DNA of 59,986 nt. It comes from a virus. The DNA lies in the IMG/VR virus record IMGVR_UViG_3300022746_000173, positions 1-59,986 of that record; one strand, given 5' to 3'. Shown piece after piece: positions 39,431 to 47,064 of the stretch (positions are counted from its first letter, which is position 1; the number at the start of each line of letters is the position of its first letter). Under the pieces are notes generated by a model. It was not told the DNA's origin. It was given only the letters and a program-made list of their open reading frames with translations, and did no database searches. The position numbers and the translations under genes are program-made.

Positions 39431-40096
39431 TTAAGCGTTTAAATTTTTAGTTAAGCCACGCCACTGCTTAACTGTTTCTTTGATGGGAGTTCCATCTTCT
39501 AACCATGCTTTGCCTGTCCACTCTAGCTTCTTCCAATTTGGAAAAGGCCAAGCGTCAATGACAGACATTTCGCATTCGTAAATTCCTAAGTGCACTGGCT
39601 TTACTTTACCATCAAACCAGTCAGTTACTTCTAGTTCAACTTCAACTGGCAGTTCCATGGTATGCACAACTGTGGCAGGATCGATTGTTCCGCTCCACTC
39701 TTGCCCTGTGTCCAAATTGGTCAGCTTCATTGGGCCATTGAAATAGAATTCGCAGTCGTCTTGGCTCCAACCTTCGCTTTCTAAACCCTCATACCATTGA
39801 TCGTTCCACAGCTCTTGTAGACGTTCTTGTTCTTCTTCGGGCATAGTATCCGGAAAAGTCCATTCAGTCCAGCAACCATCGTTGAGCTCATTTAATTCCC
39901 AGTCGTATCCGTCACCGTCAATTTGATAATCGTTGTCTTCGTTTACTAAATCAATTTCGGGTTTGGTATCGCTTTCGCAGATAAACGTACCCCAACGAAA
40001 TCCTTCTAGTTTGCGAATAACTTGGCCATCTTTGTACCATAGCTGTACTTCAATTGCACTCTTTTTATGTTCGGCAGTTAATTCCCACTTAGCCAT
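39431..40096 (-). CDS. Acidic Trp-rich hypothetical protein (221 aa)
   Basis: High content of Trp and Glu/Asp (W-N-D-Q-W-Y-E-G-L-E-S-E-G-W-S-Q-D-D-C), with no motif or membrane segment. Very acidic proteins of this kind can mimic DNA, but nothing specific supports that. Shares one base with the 61-residue gene upstream. Function unknown. Confidence 0.7.
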   Translation of the reverse strand: MAKWELTAEHKKSAIEVQLWYKDGQVIRKLEGFRWGTFICESDTKPEIDLVNEDNDYQIDGDGYDWELNELNDGCWTEWTFPDTMPEEEQERLQELWNDQWYEGLESEGWSQDDCEFYFNGPMKLTNLDTGQEWSGTIDPATVVHTMELPVEVELEVTDWFDGKVKPVHLGIYECEMSVIDAWPFPNWKKLEWTGKAWLEDGTPIKETVKQWRGLTKNLNA

Positions 40097-40281
40097 TATA
40101 AATCCTTTAAGTTTTTTAACATTACGTATTGGTCAAATAAATTAACCAATTCGGTGTCACCACCTAAGTACCAATCGCTAGCAGCTTTTAGGCTTAGGGC
40201 TTTTAGTTGGTCTTCGGTTAGGTTGGGATATTTCTCCCCAGCTAATGTTAACCAAATATCTTGTTTAGTACTTAGACTCAT
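40096..40281 (-). CDS. Small hypothetical protein (61 aa)
   Basis: Start at 40281, inside the end of the glycosyltransferase gene (17-base overlap). Helical with L-T-E-D-Q-L-K-A-L-S-L-K-A-A-S-D-W-Y. No family recognised. Confidence 0.55.
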   Translation of the reverse strand: MSLSTKQDIWLTLAGEKYPNLTEDQLKALSLKAASDWYLGGDTELVNLFDQYVMLKNLKDL

Positions 40282-41455
40282 GTGTATGTTTGCGGTAGTC
40301 TGTTGACATACGCAACCACTGTTCGCCTTTGCCTTCGATAATGTCAACAATACGATCTGCTGTGCCACTGGTCCATGCACTGATCTTGCCCATGTTCTCG
40401 CTTGGCTTCTGCAACAGTTTCTCTAGCTTGTCTAGTGCATCTTCTATGCTCCAGGGTACGTACATACGTGTATGATCGTTTGCAAAACTTTCAGGGAAAC
40501 TGCGATAAGCAGGATAAAGTACATTACATCCCAAAGCGTCAGCTTCGGAGACAGTGTTGGAGACCCAATCTTGTAATGCACAATTAAAAACAACACGGCT
40601 ATCGTTAACAATATCATAGTACTGATTCTTTTCTAAATCTTCGTAAATAGTCAACAATCCTGCTGCCTGCATACCACGTGTGCGTTCCATGTAGCTGTTG
40701 TTATTGCTCTTAAGTGCTGCGCCTGAGCAAACTGCAAACTCTACACCGCTACCAGGATGGCGTTCATGCCATGCTTTGATAACATCCATGTAGAAGTCTG
40801 GTTGCTTCTCTTGGTCCCATCGTGCGCTAAACACTACACGATGCTTACGTTCATTAAATGGGCGAACATTGTTGTCAACACGCTCACGCACTTCTTCTGT
40901 GTTAAACACCAAGCCTGAAATGTTGTAGATTGGACAATCCCAACCTGCAATCTTCATGTTCATGACCATTTCTTCGTTGGTTGCCAGAACAGCACCCCCA
41001 GATTTCTTAACAAGCTCGCAAACCATTTGTTCATACAAGCCCATCCATTTGCTCATGCCCCATACGTGGACAAAATCGTCGGGATCGATCGACTGAGCCA
41101 AACACCTAACAAAAATGCGAGGGCGTAGATTATCTGGAACTTGATCGAGGATGTACGGTAATGATTCAATACCCGGCTGAAACATGTCTTCAAAGTAGAT
41201 AACGTCATCTTTAGTTACTGCTCCTTGTTGCATTAATCGAACCAAGTTCATTAGCTGGCTCATGCCAAAGTAACTGCGACCGTGTGCATCAAGCACTTGC
41301 CCAGTTACAATCTTTTGGCTGTTGTCTAGTGTAAGACCTGGAACATAAACAGTTTCAACACCACGGCGATCAAATACACGCTTATTCCATTCTGTTAGTT
41401 GCAGGGTGTAGCGAGCTTTGTAGCTTTCTAGGCCCATGTAATATAGTTTACTCAT
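40265..41455 (-). CDS. GT-B glycosyltransferase (GT4-like)
   Basis: 396 residues in two Rossmann-like halves. The second half holds V-V-F-S-A-R-W-D-Q-E-K-Q-P and the donor-site region V-S-N-T-V-S-E-A-D-A-L-G-C-N-V-L-Y-P-A-Y (E-x7-E-like). No signal peptide. It may add a sugar to a glycan or, because DpdA lies three genes away, to modified DNA bases (speculative). Confidence 0.72.
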   Translation of the reverse strand: MSKLYYMGLESYKARYTLQLTEWNKRVFDRRGVETVYVPGLTLDNSQKIVTGQVLDAHGRSYFGMSQLMNLVRLMQQGAVTKDDVIYFEDMFQPGIESLPYILDQVPDNLRPRIFVRCLAQSIDPDDFVHVWGMSKWMGLYEQMVCELVKKSGGAVLATNEEMVMNMKIAGWDCPIYNISGLVFNTEEVRERVDNNVRPFNERKHRVVFSARWDQEKQPDFYMDVIKAWHERHPGSGVEFAVCSGAALKSNNNSYMERTRGMQAAGLLTIYEDLEKNQYYDIVNDSRVVFNCALQDWVSNTVSEADALGCNVLYPAYRSFPESFANDHTRMYVPWSIEDALDKLEKLLQKPSENMGKISAWTSGTADRIVDIIEGKGEQWLRMSTDYRKHTHESKY

Positions 41456-41873
41456 TTTTTGATTTTCCGCCCAAATTTGGTATAGTTAAGCCAGAATTTA
41501 TTTGACGTAATACTTCTCGATCAATGCTTTGTGCTAGGTTTTGAGCCGCGTTGGTTGAGTAATATGTGTCTGGTACATTCCAGCTTGCCTTGTAATATTT
41601 GTCTTTTTGCTCGGCATAGTGATGGTCACGCTTCATTTCCATCTCTAGTCTGTCTAGTCGACGAATAATGTTATTTTGATCATCTAATACTCGACGTAAC
41701 GGCCCAATTACCTTTTGTCCAGTTTCGGGCGCGGTTAAAATGACCATCATCATTAAACTACGCAAAGCGTTAGTTACACGCTCGTCTCGACTGGTCAGTG
41801 CTTGATCAAACATGTCAACGAACCTGTCCAGATCGAAGTCATCCTGATCTTTCATTCTAGCTGCGCCCGTCAT
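41448..41873 (-). CDS. Hypothetical protein (141 aa)
   Basis: Predominantly helical, with a heptad region (I-I-R-R-L-D-R-L-E-M-E-M-K-R-D). TAATG coupling with the 88-residue gene upstream, and 8-base overlap with the glycosyltransferase. Function unknown. Confidence 0.62.
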   Translation of the reverse strand: MTGAARMKDQDDFDLDRFVDMFDQALTSRDERVTNALRSLMMMVILTAPETGQKVIGPLRRVLDDQNNIIRRLDRLEMEMKRDHHYAEQKDKYYKASWNVPDTYYSTNAAQNLAQSIDREVLRQINSGLTIPNLGGKSKNE

Positions 41874-42139
41874 TATCTGTACTTCCAGTTAGTGTTGCGG
41901 TCACGTGGTTTGAACTCAGTACGTTCACGACGTGGGCTACGCCATTGGTCCCATGGTTCGCGACCTTTGGTGTACTTGATGTACTCTGCGTATGCAGGCT
42001 TACGCTCGTTGTATAGATGCGATTCGTCGAATACGTATCCGTATGCTACGCAAAACTTCTTGAATGATTCAAGATCTTCAAAAATGTCCCGAACTTCGGG
42101 TTTCATTTTCAAGTACTTTTGCAAGTGCTCATTTGCCAT
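41873..42139 (-). CDS. Hypothetical basic protein (88 aa)
   Basis: N-terminal helical M-K-P-E-V-R-D-I-F-E-D-L-E and a very basic C-terminus (R-S-P-R-R-E-R-T-E-F-K-P-R-D-R-N). AAGGA precedes the ATG. Could bind nucleic acid; no family recognised. Confidence 0.62.
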   Translation of the reverse strand: MANEHLQKYLKMKPEVRDIFEDLESFKKFCVAYGYVFDESHLYNERKPAYAEYIKYTKGREPWDQWRSPRRERTEFKPRDRNTNWKYR

Positions 42140-42148
42140 TTTATTTCC

Positions 42149-42589
42149 TTAAATGCTAATCATTTGTGGGCGGTGAGTTTCATATTTAACGAGTGCGCCG
42201 TTTTCACCATCTTCGGCTACCTCGATCCAGACATTACGTCCAGGATACTTTGCTGAGATTTGCAAGTACAAATCATCTGACATCATTTCACATGACTTAA
42301 AGTCAAGCTGTAGTGTTCCGTCTCTGTAGAGATTTTCGAGCCAGCGTTTAAACTGGATAAACTCAATGTCTCTGTCGTTGTGGAATACGTCGATCCATAC
42401 TCTAAAGTGGAAGATATGGCGATGAGGAACACCCAAGAAAGACACATCATATTCATCGCCGGTCGCCAAAGCGGGATCAGTTGCTGCGGCTGGATATTTG
42501 TGAATACCTTCCTTACGAAAAGTGACCCAGATCTTTCGCTCTGCATTGTGTTTAATTCTTTCGTGCATGTCTCTTTGTTCTTGATTCAT
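42149..42589 (-). CDS. Possible T-fold (QueD-like) protein near DpdA (146 aa)
   Basis: P-H-R-H-I-F-H-F-R-V-W-I-D-V followed by D-I-E-F-I-Q-F-K-R-W-L, C-E-M-M-S-D-D-L and V-W-I-E-V-A-E-D-G-E-N-G-A keeps the order of His, Asp/Glu and Glu blocks of T-fold pterin/QueD enzymes. True homology is uncertain. ATGA coupling to the next gene and proximity to DpdA suggest a role in making the modified base. Confidence 0.5.
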   Translation of the reverse strand: MNQEQRDMHERIKHNAERKIWVTFRKEGIHKYPAAATDPALATGDEYDVSFLGVPHRHIFHFRVWIDVFHNDRDIEFIQFKRWLENLYRDGTLQLDFKSCEMMSDDLYLQISAKYPGRNVWIEVAEDGENGALVKYETHRPQMISI

Positions 42590-43092
42590 AATGGTTTATC
42601 TTTAGTGTATTGTGACCAATCCGTAAAGGTGGAACGATCTCTAAGGTTGTGTAAGCTATGACACCAGACTCCTGGATTAGTTGCAGCAAAGTCTTTGTCG
42701 TCGAGCTTGATTGTAGCATTATAGCCTAGCAGTTGTACATAGGGCAATTTCACCGAAATCATTGGGATAAAATTATTGTATTCACATAGACTACCTTCAA
42801 CTAACCCTTCCACACAACTAACATCAATGTCTAATGTGCACATGTAACCTTGTTTTAGATAGTGTGCAATCATATTTTCCCACTCATTCCATACTGGATC
42901 GTTTATTGCAGGATTAGGAAAGCTCATGTTGGCACCAAAGTAAATATGCTGACCCGGTTTGGATAACCTAGCAGTGATTTCACTAGTAGGTTGAACACCG
43001 ACAACAAATAGTGTATCCATACCATATGCGGGAGTATGCTCTACTTCAACACCGGTAAAGAAGTTAACATCTTCATGTCCTTGTCTGATCAT
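42586..43092 (-). CDS. Conserved phage protein coupled to DpdA (168 aa)
   Basis: Contains H-I-Y-F-G-A-N-M-S-F, T-L-D-I-D-V-S-C-V-E-G and a strongly conserved-looking end F-I-P-M-I-S-V-K-L-P-Y ... N-P-G-V-W-C-H-S-L-H. Two Cys and several acidic residues could form an active site. Its start lies inside the 3' end of the DpdA gene (20-base overlap). A T-fold, QueF-like role in finishing the 7-deazaguanine is possible but unproven. Confidence 0.5.
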   Translation of the reverse strand: MIRQGHEDVNFFTGVEVEHTPAYGMDTLFVVGVQPTSEITARLSKPGQHIYFGANMSFPNPAINDPVWNEWENMIAHYLKQGYMCTLDIDVSCVEGLVEGSLCEYNNFIPMISVKLPYVQLLGYNATIKLDDKDFAATNPGVWCHSLHNLRDRSTFTDWSQYTKDKPL

Positions 43093-44728
43093 TTTCTAAA
43101 TCCTCTAATTTGTTTTCGTTTAAGTCTGGTTCTACGTATTCGAACAAGTGATTAAACAAAGTGTTTGCATTGGTTGTTTTTTCGCCTTTAAAACCTCGGG
43201 TACCAACAATTTGATTCCAATAACCGGTCTTTCTAGCATACTTTGGATCATCGATGATATCTAGTGCAGCTTGCTTAGTGGGTGCAGCAAAGATACGTTC
43301 GACAATGTCTTCAAAGTACTCGTAATCGGCACCATCGTGTCGCATCATTGCTGGATGCTCGCCTGCGTCAAAACGTCTGTTGGCTTCTTGTACAGCAGTC
43401 AAGTGCATCCATACATTGTGACCCATTAGTAGTGCATAGCTAAAACTATCCCACGATGTTGCACCTTCTTTACCTATCTTATTTAGGTCGCCGGGCTTGT
43501 AAACACAAATATCTTTTATTGTCCACATATCACTAAGTGGACTTTCTTCCCAGCTGGGATAGATACCGTCTTGTACTACTCCTTGACTCCACTTGCGTGT
43601 GTCTGTTGAGTATTTTTTATCGTCGGCGCTTGGGGCCATTCGGTAGCTCCATTTGCTGTCGTGCTCGAAGACGTTTTGGAAATAGACCTGCCCATTCGCA
43701 GTCGCCAAAAACGGACTAGCACAATCAAAGCTAATAGTAAAAGAAGGATTGACATATTTTCTCACTGCTCGTTGAATAACTGTGAGTAGAACTGCCCACT
43801 CCAGTTTGCTTGTACCCAAGAAGTGCATCCAATCATGTTTACCTTCTTGTAGTAAGTTGTCGTAACGTAATGCCACTAGTCGTTTTAATACCAGCTGCAC
43901 GTCACACATGTTTTGACCTCCCATGGCCCATCCATCAAAGTGAGTGTCTGGGTATACAGTTGGGTCACAAAACTCTTTCATTTCTTGATACCAGTCTTCG
44001 GCTGACGTATGATTGTCACCTTGTAACACGTTTAAGAACTTGGCTCCGCCATTCTTGACTCCTTTACGATGCTTCATAAAGTATAGGTTGTTGTACTTGG
44101 TTGCTGCAACTGCTTCTTCTAGGGTGCTGATACCACAAGCCTTGCTGGCCTTTTTGTCATGTATAACCCAAGTTGGAATATCAAGAATCATTCCATAGTC
44201 AGCAATACCGTCTAGCCATTTAAGTACGCCATCACGTTTCTTTTGCGCGGCATCTAACAACTTCTGATAATCTGCCAATGGATCAACTACAACAGTTTTG
44301 TTTTTAGCATTGGTTACAGTATGAGTGCCCTGTGCTGTTAACTGTGCAATCTTGTCTTGTACTTCTTTACTGTTTGGATCGCGCCAATCGCCTTCCCAAA
44401 GACCCTTTGCAATCTGGAACCCGCCCGAATCGCCGAGAATAAACGTATCAGGATCTCTATTCCGGACCATATCTTCTGACCAATCTTGCTTTGTAAGGTC
44501 AAGGTTTGCATGACCACCTGAATAGAGACTCCACTTATAAGGGAATAAAGCCTTAGTGGCATTGAGCCAGTTAAGCTGCTCCATATCCGTAAGACCGTTA
44601 GGAAATCTTTTCGGATCGACATAATGTTCGTTCCTTTGTTTACCTACGAATGTAGCATAGAACCCACTGATAGCGGGCAAGAATACTGCGTAATCTTTTT
44701 GTTTATTTGTTAAATTATCTTGGCTCAT
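43073..44728 (-). CDS. dpdA: DpdA-like 7-deazaguanine DNA transglycosylase (TGT family)
   Basis: 551 residues with the TGT hallmarks: G-D-S-G-G-F-Q at 99-105 (Asp100), N-V-L-Q-G near 233-237, G-W-A-M-G-G-Q at 266-272, H-F-L-G-T-S-K, and I-S-F-D-C-A-S-P with Asp335 as the probable nucleophile. It exchanges guanine in DNA for a 7-deazaguanine base such as preQ0. FolE, QueD and QueE in the window make the precursor. No archaeal-type or tRNA-specific domain is seen, which favours the DNA enzyme. Confidence 0.85.
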   Translation of the reverse strand: MSQDNLTNKQKDYAVFLPAISGFYATFVGKQRNEHYVDPKRFPNGLTDMEQLNWLNATKALFPYKWSLYSGGHANLDLTKQDWSEDMVRNRDPDTFILGDSGGFQIAKGLWEGDWRDPNSKEVQDKIAQLTAQGTHTVTNAKNKTVVVDPLADYQKLLDAAQKKRDGVLKWLDGIADYGMILDIPTWVIHDKKASKACGISTLEEAVAATKYNNLYFMKHRKGVKNGGAKFLNVLQGDNHTSAEDWYQEMKEFCDPTVYPDTHFDGWAMGGQNMCDVQLVLKRLVALRYDNLLQEGKHDWMHFLGTSKLEWAVLLTVIQRAVRKYVNPSFTISFDCASPFLATANGQVYFQNVFEHDSKWSYRMAPSADDKKYSTDTRKWSQGVVQDGIYPSWEESPLSDMWTIKDICVYKPGDLNKIGKEGATSWDSFSYALLMGHNVWMHLTAVQEANRRFDAGEHPAMMRHDGADYEYFEDIVERIFAAPTKQAALDIIDDPKYARKTGYWNQIVGTRGFKGEKTTNANTLFNHLFEYVEPDLNENKLEDLENDQTRT

Positions 44729-45338
44729 AATAATAGTTTGCTGATTTAATTAAAGTGTAATCAGCGTAATATCTGTCGATGATCTTAGCACGTAACATAG
44801 GATCTTGTTCGATCTTAAAGCGCATGAAATTAGATAGCTTGTTGGTATCGTAATTGTCTTCGCTGGCGTTACCGACTATAGGTTTATTTAGACCTAGTTG
44901 ATATCCTAAGAAACTTTCTAGATTCATACCCAGCTCGTGATTGAGTTTAAAGTATGTAATTTTTCTATCACCTAGCTGGTTAACAAATTTTACTTGTTCA
45001 GTTGTGTGGTCGTCAAATACAATTTGATCGAATATTAAGCGTTCAGTTAGGCTATTGTAGTCCTCACGAAAGTGATCACTGCCATAACCTTCACCTAATA
45101 ACCAGCTGGCTGCATATGTAGCAAAGCCGCTGATCCAACGCTCTACTGGGTCACGTAGTACAACTATACATTCCTTGATATCAGGGCTGTATACATCATT
45201 GTGGCGCCAATCACTGTCTACAAATAAATTAGTTAGATAGGTACTAGCATTCTTAGGAATGTTTAGGTAAAAAATCCCAGTAGGGGAAAGTAATCCACTA
45301 CCGGGTCTATACCCCCTAGATACTAAGTTATCTAACAT
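44715..45338 (-). CDS. Sulfotransferase family 2-like protein
   Basis: 207 residues with the PAPS-binding L-N-I-P-K-N-A-S-T-Y-L (5'-PSB loop) and V-L-R-D-P-V-E-R-W-I-S-G-F (3'-PB region), the carbohydrate sulfotransferase pattern. TAATG junction with the clamp gene. It would transfer sulfate to a glycan if PAPS is present. Confidence 0.8.
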   Translation of the reverse strand: MLDNLVSRGYRPGSGLLSPTGIFYLNIPKNASTYLTNLFVDSDWRHNDVYSPDIKECIVVLRDPVERWISGFATYAASWLLGEGYGSDHFREDYNSLTERLIFDQIVFDDHTTEQVKFVNQLGDRKITYFKLNHELGMNLESFLGYQLGLNKPIVGNASEDNYDTNKLSNFMRFKIEQDPMLRAKIIDRYYADYTLIKSANYYYEPR

Positions 45339-46069
45339 TACTTTTGTTGAGCAGGGATAATGTATGAATATTGTGCAATACCGCTGTCAACGGTGATCAT
45401 TGATGCGCCTTCGTCACTGATTTTAAATGTCTTGTCGCCAGGCAATCCAAGGATGCTGATAACAGCATTAACAGGCCAAGCCCATGCTTTGGTTAATGTG
45501 CCAGTTACGTTGTTGTCAAATACAAAGTTACCTGCGTGACTTGATGCATCACCAAAGAAAAACTTTAACGCACCGTTTTCAGTTTTGGCAGTAAACGTAG
45601 TTTCTTCGCTGTTGGCACTGGCCATGAACTTCATACGTTGAATGCTTGCATTAGTTGGAACCATATCTACGTTCCACTTAACACCTTTGAACTTAATTGC
45701 CTTGAGTTTGTCGTTAACAACTTCAGCCATCATAAAGCGATAGTCGTTTTTAAAGTCGCCGTTTTTGTTTTCAAAGTGAATACCGACTGGTACTTCTTCG
45801 TTGTTGCGAACTTGTTTGTTGATGCTTAATTGTGCATCTTCTTTGTATTCTGGAATATTGAGAATAGTGTTTAGCTTGTTCAAGTTTGGCATACCAAATG
45901 TGCCAACAAACTCTGGCACAGGGTTTTTAAATTTAGCTTCAACAATAACGCTGCGGTCTTCTGCAATAGCGTTGATGCTGGTGTCGTTACTGTCTCCGGT
46001 AACTTTTACCAAATCAATCATGCCTAGTCCAAAGGTGTGTTGTACGATATCTGATAAGTAATCTTTCAT
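45338..46069 (-). CDS. Sliding clamp, T4 gp45-like
   Basis: 243 residues, close to T4 gp45 (228). Two repeated beta-rich halves, F-V-G-T-F-G-M-P-N-L-N-K-L-N-T-I-L near 57-73 and V-N-A-V-I-S-I-L near 200-207, as in the trimeric DNA-polymerase processivity ring. It tethers the polymerase and, in T4, activates late transcription, which fits the late octamers found here. GGAGA precedes the ATG. Confidence 0.85.
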   Translation of the reverse strand: MKDYLSDIVQHTFGLGMIDLVKVTGDSNDTSINAIAEDRSVIVEAKFKNPVPEFVGTFGMPNLNKLNTILNIPEYKEDAQLSINKQVRNNEEVPVGIHFENKNGDFKNDYRFMMAEVVNDKLKAIKFKGVKWNVDMVPTNASIQRMKFMASANSEETTFTAKTENGALKFFFGDASSHAGNFVFDNNVTGTLTKAWAWPVNAVISILGLPGDKTFKISDEGASMITVDSGIAQYSYIIPAQQK

Positions 46070-46119
46070 AGTTTCTCCATTAATAAGTTAGTATACAGGT
46101 TTGTATTTAGGTCTGTCAA

Positions 46120-47061
46120 TTACAGATCTGCTCTTTTTGATATTTCGCCTAATGCTTGATGAGCTTTAATTGTCTTTAATTGACCGGGCTTTTTAATTTC
46201 CAACCAACTAATATTAGTGCTAGGTGAATAATCTGCAACTAATTCAAATCCCAAGCTATAACATAGCGGTAATAGGATGCTCTTAGGCATGTATGTTTGT
46301 GCAAAGTTCTCTGCCATACCTGCGCCAGCGGGGGTGTCGCCGTCGTTGTATGTAAATAGAAAAACTCCGCCCGGACGCATGAGTATATGCAATTGTTTTA
46401 AAAACTGATGCATAGTATCCAAGCTGACATAATTAAAGAATCCCCAACTAAACACAAACCCAAATTGGTTATGGGGCAACATGGTTATGTCGTTGTTCTT
46501 TAAAATGTATTTTCTAAGTCTAGACTGGTACGGTCCCGGAAACTGACTGTTTGTTGAATCCAAGAACTCTTGATATTGATCAACTACATACAGTGGATCA
46601 GCTGCAACCAAATATTTGGTCCACTCTCCGTCACGGCAACCGATCTCCAAACCAGGATACTTCCAGTTACTATAAAGATTTATTCGATCTTTAACTATAC
46701 TGGCAACATCGCTGGTTGGAATAAAAACTCTTCCGTACCTAACGTTATCAAACGATCCATGTCTGGTTTCTAATTCGTAGTTGTTGCTAAACAATTCCCT
46801 AGTTACTGTAGAAATTTCGTCGTCGATCAATTTAATTCGTTGGCTACACTCATTTGCAGTAGCCTGCGTTTGGGCAATAATGTTTTCGTATGCGGCTATG
46901 AGATTATCAATATAACCCGTATGATGCTCGGGTATAGAGGTTACATCTATCTTGATATCTCTTAGCTTACGACAAAGATTATTTAAATCAGTCAGAGTAT
47001 CATCGACGTTAACGGTGTTAACCAATGACTCCTTGAGTTTGACTAAGTTATATAATCCCAC
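46120..47061 (-). CDS. Class I methyltransferase with N-terminal coiled coil
   Basis: 313 residues. The first ~95 are helical/heptad-rich. A Rossmann core then shows P-G-L-E-I-G-C-R-D-G-E-W-T-K-Y-L, V-F-S-W-G-F-F-N-Y-V-S and L-M-R-P-G-G-V-F-L-F-T-Y-N-D-G. Located between clamp and polymerase. Substrate unknown (DNA, sugar or protein). Confidence 0.7.
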   Translation of the reverse strand: MGLYNLVKLKESLVNTVNVDDTLTDLNNLCRKLRDIKIDVTSIPEHHTGYIDNLIAAYENIIAQTQATANECSQRIKLIDDEISTVTRELFSNNYELETRHGSFDNVRYGRVFIPTSDVASIVKDRINLYSNWKYPGLEIGCRDGEWTKYLVAADPLYVVDQYQEFLDSTNSQFPGPYQSRLRKYILKNNDITMLPHNQFGFVFSWGFFNYVSLDTMHQFLKQLHILMRPGGVFLFTYNDGDTPAGAGMAENFAQTYMPKSILLPLCYSLGFELVADYSPSTNISWLEIKKPGQLKTIKAHQALGEISKRADL

Positions 47062-47064
47062 AAT

